64,000 bases of DNA. It comes from Mesorhizobium hawassense. Lineage in GTDB: Bacteria; Pseudomonadota; Alphaproteobacteria; Rhizobiales; Rhizobiaceae. A program made the position numbers and the translations under genes. Within the stretch, counting starts at the first letter, position 1. Each line of letters begins with the position of its first letter. Below are positions 60,102 through 64,000 of the stretch, piece after piece. The stretch lies in the NCBI RefSeq assembly GCF_003289945.1, contig NZ_QMBP01000017.1, forward strand, positions 1 to 64,000, given 5' to 3'. The notes beneath the pieces are model-generated. The model was not told the DNA's origin, did not search any database, and saw nothing but the letters and a program-made list of their open reading frames with translations.

Positions 60102-61370
60102 CTACTTCAGCCAGTCAGGGATCGAATCCAATCCGATCAGATCTTCATAGGTCTGGCGCGGCCGCACGACATGGAAGCGGTCGCCGTCGACCAGAACTTC
60201 CGGCACCAGAAGCCTGGTGTTGTAGGTGCCGGCCTGCACCGCGCCATAGGCACCGGCGGTGGACACGGCGATCAGGTCGCCCGCCTTGAGCTTCGGCAGG
60301 TCGCGGTCGAGGCCGATGAAGTCGCCGGTCTCGCAGACCGGGCCGACGACGTCGACCTTCATGCGCGGCGTCGAGGCGGGCTGCTGCACTACCGGCCTGA
60401 TGTCGTGGAAGGCGTCATAGAGCGTCGGCCGGATCAGGTCGTTCATGGCGGCGTCGACGACGAGGAAGTTCTTGGCGTCGCCTTCCTTCACATAGATGAC
60501 CTGCGACACCAGGATGCCGGCATTGCCGACGATCAGGCGGCCCGGCTCGAACATCACCTTGAGGCCGAGCTTGGTGACGTGCTTCCTGACGATCTCGGCA
60601 TAGGCGTCGGGCAGAGGCGGCGGGCTGTTGTCGACGCGGTAAGGAATGCCGAGGCCGCCGCCGAGATCGACATGCTCGATCGAATGGCCGTCGGCGCGCA
60701 GCGCCCCGACCAGTTCGACCAGCAGCGCGAAGGCGTCGTCGAACGGCTGCAGCTCGGTGATCTGGCTGCCGATATGGGTGTCGATGCCGGTCACCTTGAT
60801 GCCCGGCAGTTGCGCCGCGCGGGCATAGACCTGCCGCGCGCGCTGCCACGGGATACCGAACTTGTTCTCGGCCCTGCCGGTCGAGATCTTCTTGTGCGTC
60901 CTGGCGTCGACATCCGGATTGATGCGCAGCGAGACGGGCGCCACCTTGCCGAGGGCCACGGCACGTGCCGACAAAAGTTCGAGCTCAGGCTCGGATTCGA
61001 CGTTGAAGCAGAGGATGCCGGCGGCTAGCGCGAAATCCATCTCGCGCGCGGTCTTGCCGACGCCGGAAAACAGGATCTTGTTGGCCGGGATGCCGGCGGC
61101 CAAGGCGCGGCGCAACTCGCCTTCCGAGACCACGTCGGCGCCCGCGCCTTGCCTGGCCAGCGTCTTCAGCACGGCCTGGTTGGAGTTCGCCTTCATGGCG
61201 TAGCAGACCAGCGCGTCGAGGCCGGCGAAAGCTTGCCTGAAAACGCGGAAATGCCGGGTCAGCGTCGCCGTCGAATAACAGTAGAAGGGCGTGCCGACCT
61301 CGGCCGCGATATCGGGGATCGCGACGTCTTCGGCATGGAGCACGCCGTCGCGGTAATCGAAATGGTTCAC
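60102..61370 (-). CDS. lysA: Diaminopimelate decarboxylase (GTG start)
   Basis: The 422-aa fold-type III PLP enzyme makes lysine from meso-diaminopimelate. It has the PLP lysine in CYAMKANSN (Lys60), the GGGLGIPYR region near 245, FEPGRLIVGNAGILVSQV near 285, and the specificity motif PVCETGD near 349 with Cys351 and Glu352. The start is GTG at 61370 (VNHFDYRDG), where other LysA proteins begin with MNHF; the frame upstream is non-coding. It lies 53 bp downstream of lptM. Confidence 0.96.
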   Translation of the reverse strand: MNHFDYRDGVLHAEDVAIPDIAAEVGTPFYCYSTATLTRHFRVFRQAFAGLDALVCYAMKANSNQAVLKTLARQGAGADVVSEGELRRALAAGIPANKILFSGVGKTAREMDFALAAGILCFNVESEPELELLSARAVALGKVAPVSLRINPDVDARTHKKISTGRAENKFGIPWQRARQVYARAAQLPGIKVTGIDTHIGSQITELQPFDDAFALLVELVGALRADGHSIEHVDLGGGLGIPYRVDNSPPPLPDAYAEIVRKHVTKLGLKVMFEPGRLIVGNAGILVSQVIYVKEGDAKNFLVVDAAMNDLIRPTLYDAFHDIRPVVQQPASTPRMKVDVVGPVCETGDFIGLDRDLPKLKAGDLIAVSTAGAYGAVQAGTYNTRLLVPEVLVDGDRFHVVRPRQTYEDLIGLDSIPDWLK

Positions 61371-61422
61371 GAGGTTTGGTTCCGGAAAGTTGGAGCCCGA
61401 TGAGATCGGGTGCTCATAAGCT

Positions 61423-61629
61423 CTAAAGCAACGGGTCGAGAATGAACTTCTTGTCCTTGACCGGTTTCTCCGGCTCTGGCGGCACCGGCTGCTTGGCGCG
61501 TTCGGCATCCTTGCGCGCCTGCTCCGCCGCCTCATACGGCGTGTCGAGTCCGGTCTTCCTGCCGCAGGCCGTGACGGTGACAACCGCCGCAAGTAGAGCG
61601 AGCGTCACCAAAATCCTGCTACGGGTCAT
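61423..61629 (-). CDS. lptM: LptM-like lipoprotein
   Basis: This 68-aa protein has a lipoprotein signal whose hydrophobic core ends in VTAC (Cys22), and a charged tail with KKFILDPLL. E. coli LptM (YifL) promotes oxidative maturation of the LPS translocon LptD. Position between argH and lysA matches the conserved argH-lptM-lysA arrangement. Confidence 0.88.
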   Translation of the reverse strand: MTRSRILVTLALLAAVVTVTACGRKTGLDTPYEAAEQARKDAERAKQPVPPEPEKPVKDKKFILDPLL

Positions 61630-61710
61630 CGATCCATCCGTTCGAAACTGTTTGTCGTGCCGCCGCTTTTAGCCGAGTTTTCGGCGCTTTGCATCCCGGC
61701 AATTGTTTTG

Positions 61711-61759
61711 ATGCGTGTCGTTGTCCCAGAACCGATGCACACTTCTGGGCGACATGCAT
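61711..61759. repeat. Palindromic repeat, family B copy 4
   Basis: Arms atgcgtgtcg/cgacatgcat (one mismatch) with inner cccagaa/ttctggg. The right edge overlaps the TAA of argH (61759-61761). Compared with copy 3 the inner stem shows a matched A-to-G and T-to-C change. Confidence 0.87.
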
Positions 61760-63159
61760 TAAGCCTTGGCGAGCCGCTTTTTCCAGTAGCGGATCTGCTT
61801 TCGCACTTCCGACGGCGCGGTGCCGCCGAAGCTGGTGCGGCTCTTCACCGAATTCTGCACGGCAAGCACCGAGAAGATGTCGTCGGTGATGCCGGAATGG
61901 ATCGAGCGCAGGTCCTCCAGCGAGAGCTTCTCCAGCCCGACCTTCTTCTCCTCGGCCAGCGCCACGGCGCGGCCGGTGACATGATGGGCCTCGCGGAAGG
62001 GCAGGCCGAGATTGCGCACCAGCCAGTCGGCAAGGTCGGTCGCGGTGGCGTGCCCGGCGCCGGCGGCCTTCTTCATGGCGGCGGCGTTGACGGTCATGTC
62101 GCGCACCATCCCGGCGGTCGCGGCCAGCATCAGGTCCAGCGTCTCGGCGGCGTCGAAGACCGCTTCCTTGTCCTCCTGCATGTCCTTGCCGTAGCTCAGC
62201 GGCATGCCCTTCATCACCGTCAGCAAGCCAACCAGGTGGCCGTTGACGCGACCGGCCTTGCCACGCACCAGCTCTGCGGCGTCCGGGTTCTTCTTCTGCG
62301 GCATGATCGAGGAACCGGTGGAAAACGAATCCGAGAGCCGGATGAAGCCGAATTGCGGCGTCGACCAGATGACGATCTCCTCGGCCAGCCTGGACAGATG
62401 CGTGCCGCAGATCGCGGCAAGGCTCAGGAATTCGAGCGCGAAGTCGCGGTCCGAAACGCTGTCGAGCGAATTGCGCGTCGGCTCGCGGAAGCCGAGCGCT
62501 TTCGCCGTCATGTGGCGGTCGATGCCGAAGCTGGTGCCGGCAAGGGCGGCGGCGCCAAGCGGGCTCTCGTCCATGCGCTCGATGGCGTCGCGGACACGCG
62601 ACAGGTCGCGGCCGAACATCTCGACATAGGCCATCAAGTGATGGCCGAAGGTCACCGGCTGCGCCGCCTGCAGATGGGTGAAGCCGGGCATGACGGTGGC
62701 CGCATGCTCCTCGGCGCGTTCGAGGAACGCGGCAATCAGGTCCTTCAGCGCCCCGGCCACGCGCTGGCACTCCTGCTTGACCCAGAGCCTCAGATCAACC
62801 GCCACCTGGTCGTTGCGCGAGCGGGCGGTGTGCAGGCGTCCAGCTGCCGGACCGATCAGGTCGGCAAGGCGGGCCTCGACATTCATGTGGATGTCTTCCA
62901 GCCTGGTCGAGAATTCGAACTTGCCGGCCTCGATCTCTTTCAGGATCGTGTTCAGCCCGTGTGCGATCTTTTCTTGATCGCCCGCCGAAATAATGCCTGT
63001 TTCAGCCAACATCTCGCTATGGGCGATCGATCCGTTTATGTCCTGCGCATAGAGTTTGCGGTCGAAGCCGATCGACGCGTTGATCGCTTCCATGATCGCG
63101 GCCGGACCCGAGGCAAAACGTCCGCCCCACATCTGGTTGCTGGCCTTCTTGTCGCTCAT
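61759..63159 (-). CDS. argH: Argininosuccinate lyase
   Basis: The 466-aa enzyme splits argininosuccinate to arginine and fumarate, the last step of arginine synthesis. It has the ARSRNDQVA segment near 112-120, TPGFTHLQAAQP-type MPGFTHLQ near 158 and the superfamily signature GSSIMPQKKNPD near 282-293 with the catalytic Ser. Length equals the family (about 460-470). It diverges from the TlpA-like gene by 33 bp, and its TAA lies at the edge of a family B palindrome. Confidence 0.97.
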   Translation of the reverse strand: MSDKKASNQMWGGRFASGPAAIMEAINASIGFDRKLYAQDINGSIAHSEMLAETGIISAGDQEKIAHGLNTILKEIEAGKFEFSTRLEDIHMNVEARLADLIGPAAGRLHTARSRNDQVAVDLRLWVKQECQRVAGALKDLIAAFLERAEEHAATVMPGFTHLQAAQPVTFGHHLMAYVEMFGRDLSRVRDAIERMDESPLGAAALAGTSFGIDRHMTAKALGFREPTRNSLDSVSDRDFALEFLSLAAICGTHLSRLAEEIVIWSTPQFGFIRLSDSFSTGSSIMPQKKNPDAAELVRGKAGRVNGHLVGLLTVMKGMPLSYGKDMQEDKEAVFDAAETLDLMLAATAGMVRDMTVNAAAMKKAAGAGHATATDLADWLVRNLGLPFREAHHVTGRAVALAEEKKVGLEKLSLEDLRSIHSGITDDIFSVLAVQNSVKSRTSFGGTAPSEVRKQIRYWKKRLAKA

Positions 63160-63192
63160 CGCTATAACCCGTGCTCCGGAGCAGTTTTGAAA

Positions 63193-63876
63193 ATGGCAGA
63201 CGGCAGTAGATTTTTGTTCCCGGCTACGCGCCTCATCCTCGCCGCTTTGGTGGCGGGCGTGCTGGCCGGCGCGGTCGCGGTATATGTCAGCGAGAGCGGT
63301 TCTGGCAACAATGCCGCGGAGAAGGTCGCCGCCGTCGCCGGCAAGGACGATGCCGCCTGCGCGGCGAAGGCCCCACGGGCCAAGGCCGTCGCGGCGAAAG
63401 CCGTCGGCCAGGTCGCGGCGCTGCAACCGGCCGATCCGCCGCAATCGCTGAAAAGCCTGGCCTTCAACGGGCCCGATGGTAAGCCGATGACGATTGCCGA
63501 CCACGCCGGCAAGACGGTGCTGCTCAATCTCTGGGCGACTTGGTGCGCGCCGTGCCGGGCCGAGATGCCGGCGCTCGATGCGCTGCAGAAGGAAAAGGGC
63601 AGCAATGCCTTCGAGGTCGTCGCGGTCAATGTCGACACCGGCGACGATACCAAGCCGAAGAAGTTCCTCAAGGAGATCGGCGTCGAGACGCTCGGCTTTT
63701 ACCGGGATCCTACGATCGCGCTGTTCAATGAAGCGAAGACCCGCGGGCTGGCGCTCGGACTTCCCGTGACGATGCTGATCGACGCAGAAGGCTGCCTGAT
63801 CGCGCATATGAACGGCCCGGCCGAATGGTCGAGCCCCGACGCCAAGCGGCTGGTCGAAGTGGCGCTCGAGCCTTGA
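63193..63876 (+). CDS. TlpA/ResA-like thioredoxin-fold protein, membrane-anchored
   Basis: The 227-aa protein has an N-terminal helix (about 12-30), a Lys/Ala-rich linker and a TlpA-like thioredoxin domain with the WCxxC active site WCAPC at 117-121 and cis-Pro region GLPVTMLID near 192. It probably acts as a periplasmic thiol reductant, for example in cytochrome c or copper-centre maturation. Its 33-bp divergent spacing from argH leaves little room for promoters, which must overlap. It is followed by the tail of another gene. Confidence 0.9.
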   Translation: MADGSRFLFPATRLILAALVAGVLAGAVAVYVSESGSGNNAAEKVAAVAGKDDAACAAKAPRAKAVAAKAVGQVAALQPADPPQSLKSLAFNGPDGKPMTIADHAGKTVLLNLWATWCAPCRAEMPALDALQKEKGSNAFEVVAVNVDTGDDTKPKKFLKEIGVETLGFYRDPTIALFNEAKTRGLALGLPVTMLIDAEGCLIAHMNGPAEWSSPDAKRLVEVALEP

Positions 63877-63898
63877 TCTTGTCAGAACCCTGATTTTG

Positions 63899-64000
63899 TC
63901 AGACCGAGCGCGCGGCGGCGGCTGGCTGCAGCATCAGAATGCTGCCGCCGCCCCGGACCTCGGCAGCCTTGACGCCGGCATCGGCCGCCGGAACACCCGT
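63899..64000 (-). CDS. C-terminal end of an unidentified minus-strand gene (partial)
   Basis: A frame continuous to the right edge ends with TGA at 63899-63901 and gives 33 residues: a Gly/Ala-rich tail containing AGVKAAEVRGGG and ILMLQPAAAAR. Base composition and codon use fit coding sequence, but the part visible is too short to assign a family. Confidence 0.4.
   Translation of the reverse strand, partial: TGVPAADAGVKAAEVRGGGSILMLQPAAAARSV

Noticed and set aside
61657..63192. N-terminal extension of the TlpA-like gene through the argH region
   Set aside because: The extension is antisense to argH. The TlpA protein begins at ATG 63193 in front of its membrane helix.
1..64000. tRNA genes and CRISPR arrays
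   Set aside because: No cloverleaf-like sequence ending with a T-loop GTTCRAATC pattern and no regularly spaced direct repeats were recognised by eye; a search with tRNA and CRISPR tools would be decisive.

Overview
The window is 64 kb of GC-rich alphaproteobacterial chromosome, most likely from Mesorhizobium or a close relative in the Rhizobiales. This rests on gene content and order (cobS-cobT, prkA-yeaH-spoVR, metX-metW behind a SAM-II riboswitch, argH-lptM-lysA, a DUF4175/TIGR02302 protein, ftsE-ftsX, DUF1194, DUF2125 and DUF3108 proteins), on strong GC bias at third codon positions, and on many short palindromic repeats of the rhizobial type. No rRNA, tRNA, CRISPR array, prophage or integrative element was recognised. 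The only mobile-element trace is the 3' end of an IS transposase gene at the left edge.

Layout. 1-8 kb: IS remnant, M20 amidohydrolase, a penicillin-binding D-Ala-D-Ala carboxypeptidase with a CobW-type metallochaperone, TusA-like protein, L,D-transpeptidase lipoprotein, accA, a XerD-type recombinase and an unlisted 50-aa membrane protein. 8-11 kb: translationally coupled aroK-aroB-CorC operon. 11-16 kb: prkA, yeaH (DUF444) and spoVR, a stress module. 16-22 kb: alpha/beta hydrolase, BolA, a J-domain protein, cobaltochelatase genes cobS and cobT, and a phytase-like esterase. 22-31 kb: an HxD...H oxygenase-like protein, a GT-C-like membrane protein, a spermidine-synthase-like protein, a queuosine-precursor transporter, rpmB, DUF3108, EamA exporter, YhhN, a DUF985 cupin and gloB. 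31-38 kb: methyltransferase, SbmA/BacA-like ABC transporter, DUF1194, two family-2 glycosyltransferases, and a DUF1330/macrodomain pair. 38-42 kb: metX-metW under a SAM-II riboswitch, divergent from hisC-tyrC. 42-50 kb: PfkB kinase, DUF2125, ChaC, aldo/keto reductase (TTG start), LysE, PlsC, LysR/FMN-binding pair, YdcF. 50-56 kb: ftsX-ftsE, a membrane protein, hpt, a CpdR-like receiver, EamA, LysR and a VOC protein. 56-64 kb: DUF4175, threonine/serine dehydratase, lysA, lptM, argH and a TlpA-like thioredoxin.

This is mostly conserved core metabolism and envelope biology: shikimate, methionine, lysine, arginine and tyrosine/histidine enzymes, cobalamin, fatty acid and phospholipid synthesis, cell-wall remodelling and division. 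I did not find a convincing new multi-gene system. The most informative non-gene signals are a full promoter, SAM-II aptamer and intrinsic terminator ahead of metX, and at least four families of palindromic repeats. In one family all four copies sit exactly on the stop codon of a neighbouring gene, and copies in two families differ by compensatory base changes, which suggests their folded form matters.
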